This document shows positions 17,173 to 24,946 of a stretch of DNA of 55,323 bases, one piece after another (position 1 is the first letter of the stretch; every line of letters starts with the position of its first letter). Source of the DNA: Candidatus Gastranaerophilales bacterium (GTDB lineage: Bacteria > Cyanobacteriota > Vampirovibrionia > Gastranaerophilales > Gastranaerophilaceae); NCBI GenBank assembly GCA_944325675.1, contig CALVAZ010000049.1:1-55323 (forward strand), given 5' to 3'. The translations under genes were made by a program, and so were the position numbers. A model generated the notes under the pieces. It was not told the origin of the DNA, made no database searches, and worked only from the letters and a program-made list of their open reading frames with translations.

Positions 17173-17406
17173 ATGATTGATTTGTATGTTCTTGATACAT
17201 GCCAGTATTGTCAAAAGGTAATGGAGTTCTGCACTTTAAACAAAATACCATATAATAAGCACGAAATAAGTAACGAAATAAATTTGGAAAAATTGCTAAA
17301 ACTTGGCGGCAAACATCAAGTTCCGTTTTTATATGATAAGGAGCGTGATGTAAAAATGTATGAATCAGATGACATAATTTCTTATCTTAAAAAATATTAT
17401 TTGTAG
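17173..17406 (+). CDS. Glutaredoxin-like protein
   Basis: A 77-residue thioredoxin-fold protein with the CQYC active site (C12-C15 region) near the N-terminus, the cis-proline block HQVPFL and a C-terminal YESDDIISYLKKY, as in glutaredoxins and the N-domain of glutathione transferases. It reduces disulfides in the cytoplasm using a small thiol. A strong CGGAGGG precedes the ATG. The next gene starts 6 bp after the stop, so the two are co-transcribed, which links this reductant to the hybrid-cluster-like protein. Confidence 0.9.
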   Translation: MIDLYVLDTCQYCQKVMEFCTLNKIPYNKHEISNEINLEKLLKLGGKHQVPFLYDKERDVKMYESDDIISYLKKYYL

Positions 17407-17412
17407 GTAAAA

Positions 17413-19014
17413 ATGTACTATAACAAAATAAATTTATTTGAATATAACGAATGCAGCGGACGCGGGATGTGTTCTATTTTCCCGACCATATCCTCATTCC
17501 AAGAAGTAATGCTTATAATACTGCGTCTTGAAAGTAACTATGTTCTAAAACTAGAAAAATATAAGCGCGATTGTTCAATATTAAAACGTAATATTATCAA
17601 TGGAATTTCAAATCTTATTTCAACAACAGGCTATTCAGATGAACAGCTTCTGGATTTAATTATATGTAATTATAACGATTTAATAAAACTCAGACATGAG
17701 TATAGTGAGATTTGTAAAAAAGATAAGATAAAAGGTTATAATGCCAAGCTGCCATTTAGGCTGAAACCCGACATGGGTCTGTCTGATGTGCTATCTTTGG
17801 GACATAAATTCATATCATCAAAAAACAAAAAAATGAACAGTGAACAAAAAACTTATTCTGAACTGCTGTTTGTTATGATTAAAAGTGTTTCACTAAGCCT
17901 TGTAAAACTTTTTGACTACAATATTGAAAATAAAGATGCAATAAATGCAATTATAAAAGGACTCAATATATATAATTACAGTTTTTCATTGCCTAAGGCT
18001 AAAAAGCTAATAAAATTACTGACAAAAACTGACCTGGAATTGTGGAATCTTAGGAAAAAAGCCCAAAATAAAGAATTTGGAAAATTAAAAAAGGTAAAAG
18101 TATCACTTTCCACAAAACCGGGAAAAGCCATACTAGTATCAGGCTCAAGTTTAAATGATTTAAATAAACTACTAGAGGCAACAAAAGATATTAATGTTGA
18201 TATATACACTCACGGGGATTTGTTAATTGCACACGCATTTGAAAAATTAAGAGCATATAAAAATTTAAAAGGACATTTCGGCAGTTTAAATGAAAACTGT
18301 ATTCTTGATTTTGCGACTTTTCCGGGTCCAATATTACTAACTCGACATGCTACACAAAATATTGAATTTTTAATCCGAGGAAGATTGTTTTCAACAGACG
18401 ATTTTGCGCCCAAAGGTGTAACTCTTATAAAAAATAATGATTTTTCCCCAATTATATCCGCAGCAAATGATGCAAGAGGCTTTTCAAAAGGACGAGAAAA
18501 AGACACAATCGAGATTGGCTTTAATACATCAACACTTGAAAAAAAATTAGATTTAATTGCCAAAAAATTTAATAACAATGAAATTAAGCATTTGTTTATA
18601 ATTGGAGCTTCGAGTTTTTCAGAACATCAAAATGATTATTTTAAAAGTTTTATAAATTTACTATCAAAAGATGATTATGTAATAAGTTTTTCTTACAATT
18701 GTGATTGCGAAAATCTATTATACATAAATCTTTCAAACAATTTCCCTTTGCAATTAAATGTATTAGAGAAAATATTTACAAAGATAAATATAAATTCTGA
18801 AAGGATAACTTTTTTCCTGACCAAATGTGATTCCAATACAATTTCAAGAATGATAAGCCTTAAAGAACAAGGTGCCGAAAATGTGTACCTCTCGGACTGC
18901 CCGCCAATGATTATAAATCCCAGCACAATGAAATCATTTAAAAAATTATACTCAATTAATTCAATAACAAATGCAAAAGAAGATTTTGAAAGTATAATAA
19001 AAAGAGCCCTTTAA
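17413..19014 (+). CDS. Divergent hybrid-cluster (Hcp/prismane)-like protein
   Basis: This 533-residue protein resembles hydroxylamine reductase/Hcp in its middle part: KAILVSGSSLNDLNKLLEAT, VDIYTHGDLLIAHAFEKL, GHFGSLNEN and FATFPGPILLTRHATQN. The C-terminal VYLSDCPPMIINPSTMKSF also fits. True Hcp has Cys and Glu ligands for a hybrid [4Fe-2S-2O] cluster. Here the expected THGE is THGD (D269), the Cys after FPGPILLT is Ala (near residue 313) and the C-terminal AGQCND block is missing. The N-terminus has only CSGRGMC. So it is either a sub-branch with another cluster or a protein that lost it. It follows a glutaredoxin gene by 6 bp. A nitrosative or redox role is inference. Confidence 0.65.
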   Translation: MYYNKINLFEYNECSGRGMCSIFPTISSFQEVMLIILRLESNYVLKLEKYKRDCSILKRNIINGISNLISTTGYSDEQLLDLIICNYNDLIKLRHEYSEICKKDKIKGYNAKLPFRLKPDMGLSDVLSLGHKFISSKNKKMNSEQKTYSELLFVMIKSVSLSLVKLFDYNIENKDAINAIIKGLNIYNYSFSLPKAKKLIKLLTKTDLELWNLRKKAQNKEFGKLKKVKVSLSTKPGKAILVSGSSLNDLNKLLEATKDINVDIYTHGDLLIAHAFEKLRAYKNLKGHFGSLNENCILDFATFPGPILLTRHATQNIEFLIRGRLFSTDDFAPKGVTLIKNNDFSPIISAANDARGFSKGREKDTIEIGFNTSTLEKKLDLIAKKFNNNEIKHLFIIGASSFSEHQNDYFKSFINLLSKDDYVISFSYNCDCENLLYINLSNNFPLQLNVLEKIFTKININSERITFFLTKCDSNTISRMISLKEQGAENVYLSDCPPMIINPSTMKSFKKLYSINSITNAKEDFESIIKRAL

Positions 19015-19028
19015 AAAAGGACTCTTTT
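19000..19028. terminator. Bidirectional terminator between the Hcp-like gene and rpsG
   Basis: AAAAGAG and CTCTTTT pair, extended inward by CC/GG and TTT/AAA with one mismatch, around an A-rich loop. T-runs follow on both strands. It lies at the convergent ends of the two genes and overlaps the last codons of the Hcp-like gene. Confidence 0.7.
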
Positions 19029-19046
19029 ATATTTTTAATACCCAAA

Positions 19047-19517
19047 TTAGTATCTATAGTGAGCAAAAGCTTTGTTAGCCTCAGCCATCTTGTGAGTATC
19101 TTCACGTTTTTTACAAGCAGCACCTTGTCCGTTAGAAGCATCGATAAGCTCGTTAGTTAACTTATCAACAAATGATTTACCGCTGCGTTTCTTAGCTGCT
19201 TCAATCAACCAAGAAGATGCAAGAGCAAATCCTCTATCAGCTTTAACTTCGATAGGTACTTGATATGTAGAACCACCGATACGTCTTGCTTTAACTTCCA
19301 ACAACGGAGTTGCATTAGAAAGAGCTTTTTGGAACAATTCCATAGGTTTTTCGTGAGTTCTTTCTTCAATCTTAGTCATTGTTGAATAAAAAATCTTCTC
19401 AGCAAGAGATTTTTTACCGCGTCTCATGATTCTATTAATAAATTTAGATATATCAACACTGTTGTATACCGGATCCGCCAACGGAACTCTTTTTGCAGGT
19501 TTAGAACGTCTTGACAT
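19047..19517 (-). CDS. rpsG: 30S ribosomal protein S7
   Basis: The 156-residue protein has the S7 signature DPVYNSVDISKFINRIMRRG and the later KARRIGGSTYQVPIEV and ASSWLIEAAKKR. It nucleates assembly of the 16S rRNA 3' domain at the small-subunit head. The start ATG shares its A with the rpsL stop (TAATG) and has GGAGGTAAG before it, so translation is coupled. In most bacteria fusA and tuf follow; here a terminator and an unrelated convergent gene follow instead, so the str operon is cut short. Confidence 0.98.
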   Translation of the reverse strand: MSRRSKPAKRVPLADPVYNSVDISKFINRIMRRGKKSLAEKIFYSTMTKIEERTHEKPMELFQKALSNATPLLEVKARRIGGSTYQVPIEVKADRGFALASSWLIEAAKKRSGKSFVDKLTNELIDASNGQGAACKKREDTHKMAEANKAFAHYRY

Positions 19518-19897
19518 TACTTACCTCCCTTTGCTTTTTTAGCACCGTATTTAGATCTGCTTTGAGCACGGTTAGCAACACCTGCTGTATCTAAAGTACC
19601 TCTTACGATGTGATATCTAACACCAGGAAGGTCTTTAACCCTTCCGCCTCTTATAAGAACAACACTGTGTTCTTGCAAGTTATGACCAATACCAGGAATA
19701 TATGAAGTAACTTCAAATCCGTTGGTCAAACGTACTCTGGCAACTTTTCTAAGTGCTGAGTTTGGTTTTTTAGGGGTTGTTGTATAAACCCTAGTACATA
19801 CTCCGCGTCTTTGAGGACAATCCATCAAAGCAGGAGATTTTGTTTTGTCTTTTAGCTTTCTACGTTCTGAACGTACCAGCTGATTAATTGTAGGCAT
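19517..19897 (-). CDS. rpsL: 30S ribosomal protein S12
   Basis: The 126-residue protein carries the classic [16 protein letters not shown] and [17 protein letters not shown] blocks. Lysines sit at the usual streptomycin-sensitive sites, so no resistance change is evident. S12 sits at the decoding centre and helps select cognate tRNA. AAAGGAG precedes the ATG at 19897; the frame is open further upstream but lacks conservation. It overlaps rpsG by 1 bp. A leader of about 150 nt separates it from its promoter, enough for autoregulation of the operon; this is not proven. Confidence 0.98.
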   Translation of the reverse strand: MPTINQLVRSERRKLKDKTKSPALMDCPQRRGVCTRVYTTTPKKPNSALRKVARVRLTNGFEVTSYIPGIGHNLQEHSVVLIRGGRVKDLPGVRYHIVRGTLDTAGVANRAQSRSKYGAKKAKGGK

Positions 19898-20056
19898 TTT
19901 TTTCTCCTTTTTATTATTTCTTACATCTTGCGAAACCGTTATCAAACCTGAAACCCTTACTCATTCCGGTTTAAACAAGTAGAACATAGTTCTTAACTTA
20001 AGTTCCGCCCCACCTGCCGTCAAATCCAGCACGAAAATTTCGACTAAGTGTATCTA

Positions 20057-20086
20057 TATATAACTACAAGCAAAAACAAATGTCAA
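20057..20086 (-). promoter_or_regulatory. Sigma-70-type promoter of rpsL-rpsG
   Basis: On the minus strand a perfect TTGACA (20086-20081) is followed by 18 nt and TATATA (20062-20057). It lies just past the leuD stop. Transcription would start near 20050, giving a leader of about 150 nt with small hairpins before rpsL. Confidence 0.7.
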
Positions 20087-20089
20087 ATA

Positions 20090-20584
20090 CTATACCAGTT
20101 TAAAATCACCATTTTTCTTAATATGTTCAACCAAACCGCCATCGTTTAACAATTTTATCATGACAGGCGGAATAGGTTCAATTTGAGTAATAGAACCATT
20201 GGTAAGATTTGTGATAATACCTTTTTCAATATCCAACTCTAATTCATCACCGGCATCAATTGAATCAGTATCACATTCGATTGCTAACAAGCCGATATTA
20301 ATAGCATTTCTGTAAAAAATTCTTGCAAACGATTTTGCAATAACCGCACCGACACCGGCCATCTTCATAATCAAAGGTGCATGTTCTCTGGAAGAACCCA
20401 GTCCAAAATTGTTGCCGGCAACAACAAAATCGCCTTTTTTCATTCTTGATGCAAAAGTTTCATCTGCATCCTCCAAAACATGTTTCGCAAATTCAGGCAG
20501 ATTTGAACGTAAATGGTACAAACGCCCTGGTGCAATGTGGTCTGTTGATATATTATCCCCAAATTTAAAAGCTTTTCCTCTCAT
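20090..20584 (-). CDS. leuD: 3-Isopropylmalate dehydratase small subunit
   Basis: The 164-residue protein is the short (archaeal/HacB-like) form of LeuD. FGDNISTDHIAPGR, GNNFGLGSSREHAP and KSFARIFYRNAINIGLL are conserved swivelling-domain blocks that bind substrate next to the iron-sulfur large subunit. With LeuC it turns 2-isopropylmalate into 3-isopropylmalate in leucine biosynthesis; a homoaconitase-like use cannot be excluded. AAGGAG precedes the ATG. No leuC or leuB lies nearby, so the subunits are encoded apart. It is divergent from the histidine-phosphatase gene. Confidence 0.93.
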   Translation of the reverse strand: MRGKAFKFGDNISTDHIAPGRLYHLRSNLPEFAKHVLEDADETFASRMKKGDFVVAGNNFGLGSSREHAPLIMKMAGVGAVIAKSFARIFYRNAINIGLLAIECDTDSIDAGDELELDIEKGIITNLTNGSITQIEPIPPVMIKLLNDGGLVEHIKKNGDFKLV

Positions 20585-20632
20585 AAATTTCTCCTTTATA
20601 CTGTGATTGTACTACAAATTTACAAAAATCTG

Positions 20633-20641
20633 TGCTATAAT
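20633..20641 (+). promoter_or_regulatory. Extended -10 promoter of the histidine-phosphatase gene
   Basis: TGCTATAAT is a full extended -10 element. No good -35 is seen at 17 nt. The ATG at 20665 follows after a short leader with AAGAGGT. Confidence 0.5.
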
Positions 20642-20664
20642 TAAGAAAAATAAAGAGGTATCGA

Positions 20665-21291
20665 ATGTATTTCAGTAGAAAATGTAAAGTAACTTTTATA
20701 TGCCACGGCGCAACAATATATACAGAAGAAAACAGACTTTCAGATGTGGAAAATTACCCGCAGCTTAGCGAATTAGGTCAGGAAGAAGTTGAGCGAATTG
20801 CAGAATTTTTGCGTAAAAGAGGGGTAAAAAATGATGTCATTTACACATCACCATCCGAAAGAACCATGCAAACTGCTAAAATAATATCAAAATTATACAA
20901 AAAGGATTGCATAGTTCTGGATGATTTGAGACCTCGTAAATGCGGCAAGTTAAACGGCTTAACTTTAGAGCAAATTGAAAATAAATATCCTGATCTTCTG
21001 GAGCGTTGGTACAACAATACAGAATATGATGAGGAACTTGAAGCTGAAAGCATTACGGACTTTATAAACCATACAAAGAAAATAATAGACAAAGTTGTTG
21101 CAGAAAACCAAGGCAATCGTGTCATAATTGTTACTCACCCGGAAGTTATTCAAGCTGCAATATGTGCCGCTCTTGAAATGCCGCATGGAAAAATTGCAAA
21201 AATATTTATCAAAACCGGCAGTGCTACACAAATAAGCTACTATGAAAAATGGGCAAGTCTTGTATATTCTGATTACACACCAATTTTCTGA
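20665..21291 (+). CDS. Histidine phosphatase superfamily protein with altered RHG motif
   Basis: This 208-residue protein has the phosphoglycerate-mutase-like fold: LSDVENYPQLSELGQEE, YTSPSERTMQTAKII (second phosphate-binding Arg), GKLNGLTLEQIE and VIIVTHPEVIQAA (second His). The catalytic RHG is CHG here (C13-H14-G15, codon TGC), so the Arg that normally holds phosphate beside the nucleophilic His is gone. The usual acidic residue in LRE..FG is Pro/Lys (LRPRKCG). The nucleophile H14 and the second His remain. Activity may be reduced or aimed at another substrate. It overlaps the convergent radical SAM gene by 19 bp. Confidence 0.8.
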   Translation: MYFSRKCKVTFICHGATIYTEENRLSDVENYPQLSELGQEEVERIAEFLRKRGVKNDVIYTSPSERTMQTAKIISKLYKKDCIVLDDLRPRKCGKLNGLTLEQIENKYPDLLERWYNNTEYDEELEAESITDFINHTKKIIDKVVAENQGNRVIIVTHPEVIQAAICAALEMPHGKIAKIFIKTGSATQISYYEKWASLVYSDYTPIF

Positions 21292-22847
21292 TTGCTAGCG
21301 TCCAAAAGTCGTTTACTTTCCGCAACCAGAAATTCTTTACCCGGTTTAATTTCAATAAAATTCCATGGCAAAGTTTTGTCGTACGAATAATTTTCTAATG
21401 CATAATAATCTGTGTCAATAAGATTTTTCTTTGCCGAATTTTTTAATGCTCCTAAACTTGAGCCGTTCTTATACGCATCCAAAATAAATCCACCAAGCTT
21501 CTCATCCCCTCTTGAAAGCACTGCCTGATAGTAATCCCATTTAACACTTGAAAATTGCGATTTTATACCTAATTTATGCAATTCTTTTTTTAAGAAAAGC
21601 ACCTTTTTTTCTAACGACTTTGTATCCTCACGCCCAAACCACTGAAAAGGAGTGTTTGGCTTTGGAACAAAACTTGAAAATCCAAAAGAAATATCGAAAC
21701 CTTTGTACTTGTTTTTAATTCTTTTGGCAAGAGTAACCATTTCGGCCAAATCTTCGTAAGTTTCAGTTGGCAAACCAATCATCCCGTAGAATTTAAACCC
21801 CTTAAGACCATTCTCACGTGCAATACTGATTGCATTAAAAATTTGTTCCTCAGTAAGATTTTTATTTATAACCCTTCTGAGTCTTTCGCTACCGGCTTCA
21901 ATGGCAAGTGTGGTATTTTTTTGGCCCGCTGCGACAAGCGTCCTGACAACTTCGGGACAAAATGCATCAACACGCATAGATGAAATGCTCATTTTAATTT
22001 TTTTTCCATCCTTAATTTTTTCAAAAATATAATTACAAATATCTTTGAAACGAGGATGAGCAGTTATTTGTGCACCCAAAAGTGCAATACTGTTTGTATA
22101 TTTAAGTCCAAGCTCAAGCGTTGAAATGATATCACCATAAGAAACAAATCTTACGGGAAGATTTAAGTATGAAGCAAGACAAAAACCGCAGCGATTTGCG
22201 CAGCCCCTCTCAACCTCTAAAATGAATGTATTTTTAAAAAACGAATTTTCACTTATAATCGGAGTATATATACATTCAGAAAGAGCCTTAGTAATTTTTT
22301 TAACGGGCTTATTTTTATTGACTGACGGTACATAAACCCCATCTATTTCAGAAAGCAAGGTCAAAATTTCCAGTTTAGATTTTGACATATTCGCCTTAAC
22401 CAAACGTGCTACTTCTAAGTTTAAATCTTCTCCGTCACCAATAATAAAGAAGTCGAAAAAATCAACATAAGGCATTGGATTTGCGGTTATAACAGGGCCA
22501 CCAGCAAATATTAAAGGTGAATTTTTATCTCTTTTTGAAACTTTTAAAGGGATTTTGTACTTATCAAGAATTGAAAATATTGTAAAAAAGTCCATATCAA
22601 AAGAAAACGAAAAACCAATCATGTTAACACAATTAGGCTGAATTAACGTGGACAATGTATCTTGATATATAGCTTCAATATTAATATCCTCAGCCTCATC
22701 CAAAGACTTAAACATCCAAAGAAACCCCAAAGATGAAAGTGCAAAAGCCTCAGGGCCCGGAAATGCCATCCACATATTAAATGAGGAGTCTTTTTGCAAA
22801 ACACGTTCATAAAGATAAATATTTTTGTTATTTTGAAGCTTCTTCAA
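21273..22847 (-). CDS. B12-binding-domain radical SAM protein
   Basis: The first 150 residues resemble a cobalamin-binding Rossmann domain (CVNMIGFSFSFDMDFF, FAGGPVITANPMPYVDFF, IIGDGED). The radical SAM core starts at about residue 213 with EVERGCANRCGFCLAS, where CxxxCxxC holds the [4Fe-4S] cluster. SAM-binding blocks follow (TLAIEAGSERLRR, GLKGFKFYGMIGLPTET). It should generate a 5'-deoxyadenosyl radical; the substrate is unknown. The TTG at 22847 overlaps the upstream permease gene by 20 bp; an ATG at 22775 would drop 24 residues. Close relatives belong to the large YgiQ/TIGR03960-like group. The exact subgroup is uncertain. Confidence 0.85.
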   Translation of the reverse strand: MKKLQNNKNIYLYERVLQKDSSFNMWMAFPGPEAFALSSLGFLWMFKSLDEAEDINIEAIYQDTLSTLIQPNCVNMIGFSFSFDMDFFTIFSILDKYKIPLKVSKRDKNSPLIFAGGPVITANPMPYVDFFDFFIIGDGEDLNLEVARLVKANMSKSKLEILTLLSEIDGVYVPSVNKNKPVKKITKALSECIYTPIISENSFFKNTFILEVERGCANRCGFCLASYLNLPVRFVSYGDIISTLELGLKYTNSIALLGAQITAHPRFKDICNYIFEKIKDGKKIKMSISSMRVDAFCPEVVRTLVAAGQKNTTLAIEAGSERLRRVINKNLTEEQIFNAISIARENGLKGFKFYGMIGLPTETYEDLAEMVTLAKRIKNKYKGFDISFGFSSFVPKPNTPFQWFGREDTKSLEKKVLFLKKELHKLGIKSQFSSVKWDYYQAVLSRGDEKLGGFILDAYKNGSSLGALKNSAKKNLIDTDYYALENYSYDKTLPWNFIEIKPGKEFLVAESKRLLDASNQKIGV

Positions 22848-23871
22848 TATCTTTACCCTTATTAATAGGAATTAAATATAATTCGTCAATCAAAACACAA
22901 ACCGTTGCGGCAATAGCAGGTGCCAAAATGACACCCCAAACACCCAAAAACTGCTGTGCTACAAACAGTGAGAAAAACACCATTAACGGATGCAATGCCA
23001 TAAACTTACCAAATAAGAACGGTCTTATCATGTAGTTGGAAATTTGTTGAACAATCAAAAAAGCAACGATTGCCAAAACTACCTTAACCCAACCTAACTG
23101 AGCCGTGACAAGTATAATCAAAGCCAAAGCAATAGTCGGTCCTAAAATTGGTATAATATCCAAAATACCGGCTATCAACCCAAGAAGTAAAGAATATTCA
23201 ACACCGAGTAAAACGAGTGAAAACATTACCATAATACCAACTGTGACCATAGACAGAATCTGTGCTCTGACATAACTACCCACCTTTAAAGTAATAGACG
23301 AAAGTATGCAACTTGCCATATCCTTCATGCTAGGCGGGAAAAACTCTAAAAACTTAGTTCTGAGATAACTCTTGTCAACCAACAAATAAAATACAATCAT
23401 AGTTATTGCAAAAGCCACAACCAGAACTTGCGTAAAGCCCATCGTAATATTTACGGACTGATTGAATATATTCTGTGCCAAGTTTGACGAAGATCCCAGT
23501 ATGGAGTTTAAATCAACCATATCAGAAATATTTTGACCGTTAAACTTTTGATTTAAAAGAAAATTTGAAAGCATAGCAAGTTTTTCAGGCAGCATTGTCA
23601 CAAAAACACGAATTTCTTTATATGCAATTATAAATATTGGCAAGAACAATGCCACAACCGCAACAAGACCTCCTGTCAAAACCGTAGTTGTAGCTAACCC
23701 TCTACTCATATTTTTCTCTAATTTGTTTACATAAGGATTTAATGCAGCTGCAATAACATACGATGCAAAAAACAATAATAAAATCCCTGTAATTTTAGGA
23801 ATAAATAATAACAGAATTACAGTTAAAATTAAAAAGATTACATTTTTCGTGGTCCAAAAATTCTTAAACAT
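22828..23871 (-). CDS. AI-2E family transporter (PerM/TqsA type)
   Basis: The 347-residue membrane protein has about eight hydrophobic segments in the family pattern: two at the N-terminus (VIFLILTVILLLFIP, GILLLFFASYVIAAAL), one near VLTGGLVAVVALFLPIFII and a cluster in the C-terminal half. It ends with the signature GILDIIPILGPTIAL and SNYMIRPFLFGKFMALHPLMV. Family members export small molecules such as autoinducer-2 or act as ion antiporters; the substrate is not predictable. GGAGAG precedes the ATG at 23871, which beats an in-frame start 12 codons upstream. It shares an operon and a 20-bp overlap with the radical SAM gene. Confidence 0.9.
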   Translation of the reverse strand: MFKNFWTTKNVIFLILTVILLLFIPKITGILLLFFASYVIAAALNPYVNKLEKNMSRGLATTTVLTGGLVAVVALFLPIFIIAYKEIRVFVTMLPEKLAMLSNFLLNQKFNGQNISDMVDLNSILGSSSNLAQNIFNQSVNITMGFTQVLVVAFAITMIVFYLLVDKSYLRTKFLEFFPPSMKDMASCILSSITLKVGSYVRAQILSMVTVGIMVMFSLVLLGVEYSLLLGLIAGILDIIPILGPTIALALIILVTAQLGWVKVVLAIVAFLIVQQISNYMIRPFLFGKFMALHPLMVFFSLFVAQQFLGVWGVILAPAIAATVCVLIDELYLIPINKGKDIEEASK

Positions 23872-23973
23872 ATTATCTCTCCGATTGTTACAATTAATTT
23901 TATACAAAAAAAGCTATTTGTGCAATAAATCGTACATATCCCCCACACGAACAATATTTATAATGTTAAGTTA

Positions 23974-24029
23974 TGTAACAAAACGGCACACAAAAAGCAA
24001 TAATACGATATATATATACTTTATATAAT
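23974..24029 (+). promoter_or_regulatory. TGTAACAAA box plus TATATAT core promoter of the coiled-coil gene
   Basis: TGTAACAAAA (23974-23983) is followed after about 26 nt by an alternating TA stretch with ACTTTATATAAT (TATAAT at 24024-24029). The ATG at 24057 lies 27 nt beyond. AATAATAC also precedes the core at 15106. The recurring order of elements supports a shared control. Confidence 0.5.
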
Positions 24030-24056
24030 TAACGAGGACTAACACGAGGACGAAAC

Positions 24057-24656
24057 ATGGGTTTCTTATTAGGCGCATACGGAAAATTGATGGCCGGCAA
24101 GAGAGTTCGACAACTCCAGGCCCGTATGATGAGCGTTCAATCACAATTGAGACGCGCAACTCGTGATGTTGAGCAAATGGAGAAATTCTATAATCAACAA
24201 GAAAAAATGTCCAAAATGCAAATGCAATCTTGGATAACATCTTGCATGCAGGGAATGCAACTTGGCCTAAACAATTCAGTATGGTCTCAAATTGGTAATA
24301 AATATGGATTAAACATGAGTAACATGGGAGATCCTACTGTCTGGGCTAAAATAAATGAACAAGGTGAAGGTAATGTGATAGCGGCATTACTACAACAGGC
24401 CAATAGTGCAAACACCGTTCAAATGCAAGCTATGCAATCTGCAATGCAGCAACAAATGTCTTTGTTGGAAAACAACCTTGAAATGGAAAAAGAACTTCAA
24501 CTTCAACCACTCAAAGATTTGGAAGAAGATTTGCAACTGGAAAAAGACTCATTAGAATCACAAATTCAATTAGCACAACAAGATTACGAGGCTTGCAAAG
24601 AAATGGAAAAAGCAGGTGCTAAGAACTTAACTCCGCAATACACAGGTCAAGGTTAA
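24057..24656 (+). CDS. Lineage-specific coiled-coil protein (MGFLLGAYGKLMAG)
   Basis: I do not recognise a characterised family. The 199-residue protein starts MGFLLGAYGKLMAGKRVRQL and is almost entirely helical. It is very rich in Gln and Met (MQMQSWITSCMQGMQL, VQMQAMQSAMQQQMSLL), with two long coiled-coil stretches at residues 15-60 and 115-190. No signal peptide is present. GAGGACGAAAC precedes the ATG. The promoter has the TGTAACAAA box also found at the two MGMAASQAR genes. The shape resembles small structural or secretion-chaperone-type helical proteins. The function is unknown, and any tie to an export system is inference. Confidence 0.65.
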   Translation: MGFLLGAYGKLMAGKRVRQLQARMMSVQSQLRRATRDVEQMEKFYNQQEKMSKMQMQSWITSCMQGMQLGLNNSVWSQIGNKYGLNMSNMGDPTVWAKINEQGEGNVIAALLQQANSANTVQMQAMQSAMQQQMSLLENNLEMEKELQLQPLKDLEEDLQLEKDSLESQIQLAQQDYEACKEMEKAGAKNLTPQYTGQG

Positions 24657-24679
24657 TATAATAAATTGAATTAGTTCTT

Positions 24680-24711
24680 AAAAGACTCAAGGTTAACTCT
24701 TTGAGTCTTTT
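24680..24711. terminator. Terminator between the coiled-coil gene and the ferredoxin gene
   Basis: AAAAGACTCAA and TTGAGTCTTTT form an 11-bp stem with a 10-nt loop, flanked by T-runs on both strands. It serves the convergent ends of both genes. Confidence 0.85.
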
Positions 24712-24714
24712 TCA

Positions 24715-24900
24715 TTAAAAATCATATATATTTATTGCATTAACAGGACACTCAATTGCCGCATCAATGCAGCTGTCTTCATTACCTGTAACAAAATCGG
24801 GGTTAACAATTGCAAAGTTTCTGTTTATTTCAAAAACTTCAGGATTAATAGCAGAACAGGCACCACATCCGACACAGTTATCAGAAATACTTATATGCAT
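24715..24900 (-). CDS. Ferredoxin, single [4Fe-4S] type
   Basis: The 61-residue protein has CVGCGAC near the N-terminus and ECPVNAINI near the C-terminus, supplying four cluster cysteines. A further Cys in EDSCIDAAIECP may form a disulfide, as in monocluster ferredoxins. It is an electron carrier in the cytoplasm, possibly for radical SAM or redox enzymes, though its partner is unknown. No clear ribosome site precedes the ATG. It lies 46 bp downstream of thrB on the same strand and may be transcribed with it. Confidence 0.92.
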   Translation of the reverse strand: MHISISDNCVGCGACSAINPEVFEINRNFAIVNPDFVTGNEDSCIDAAIECPVNAINIYDF

Positions 24901-24946
24901 AAAATAATTATTGCACTATTTTAGAATAATTTTATGCCCTGAAAGT

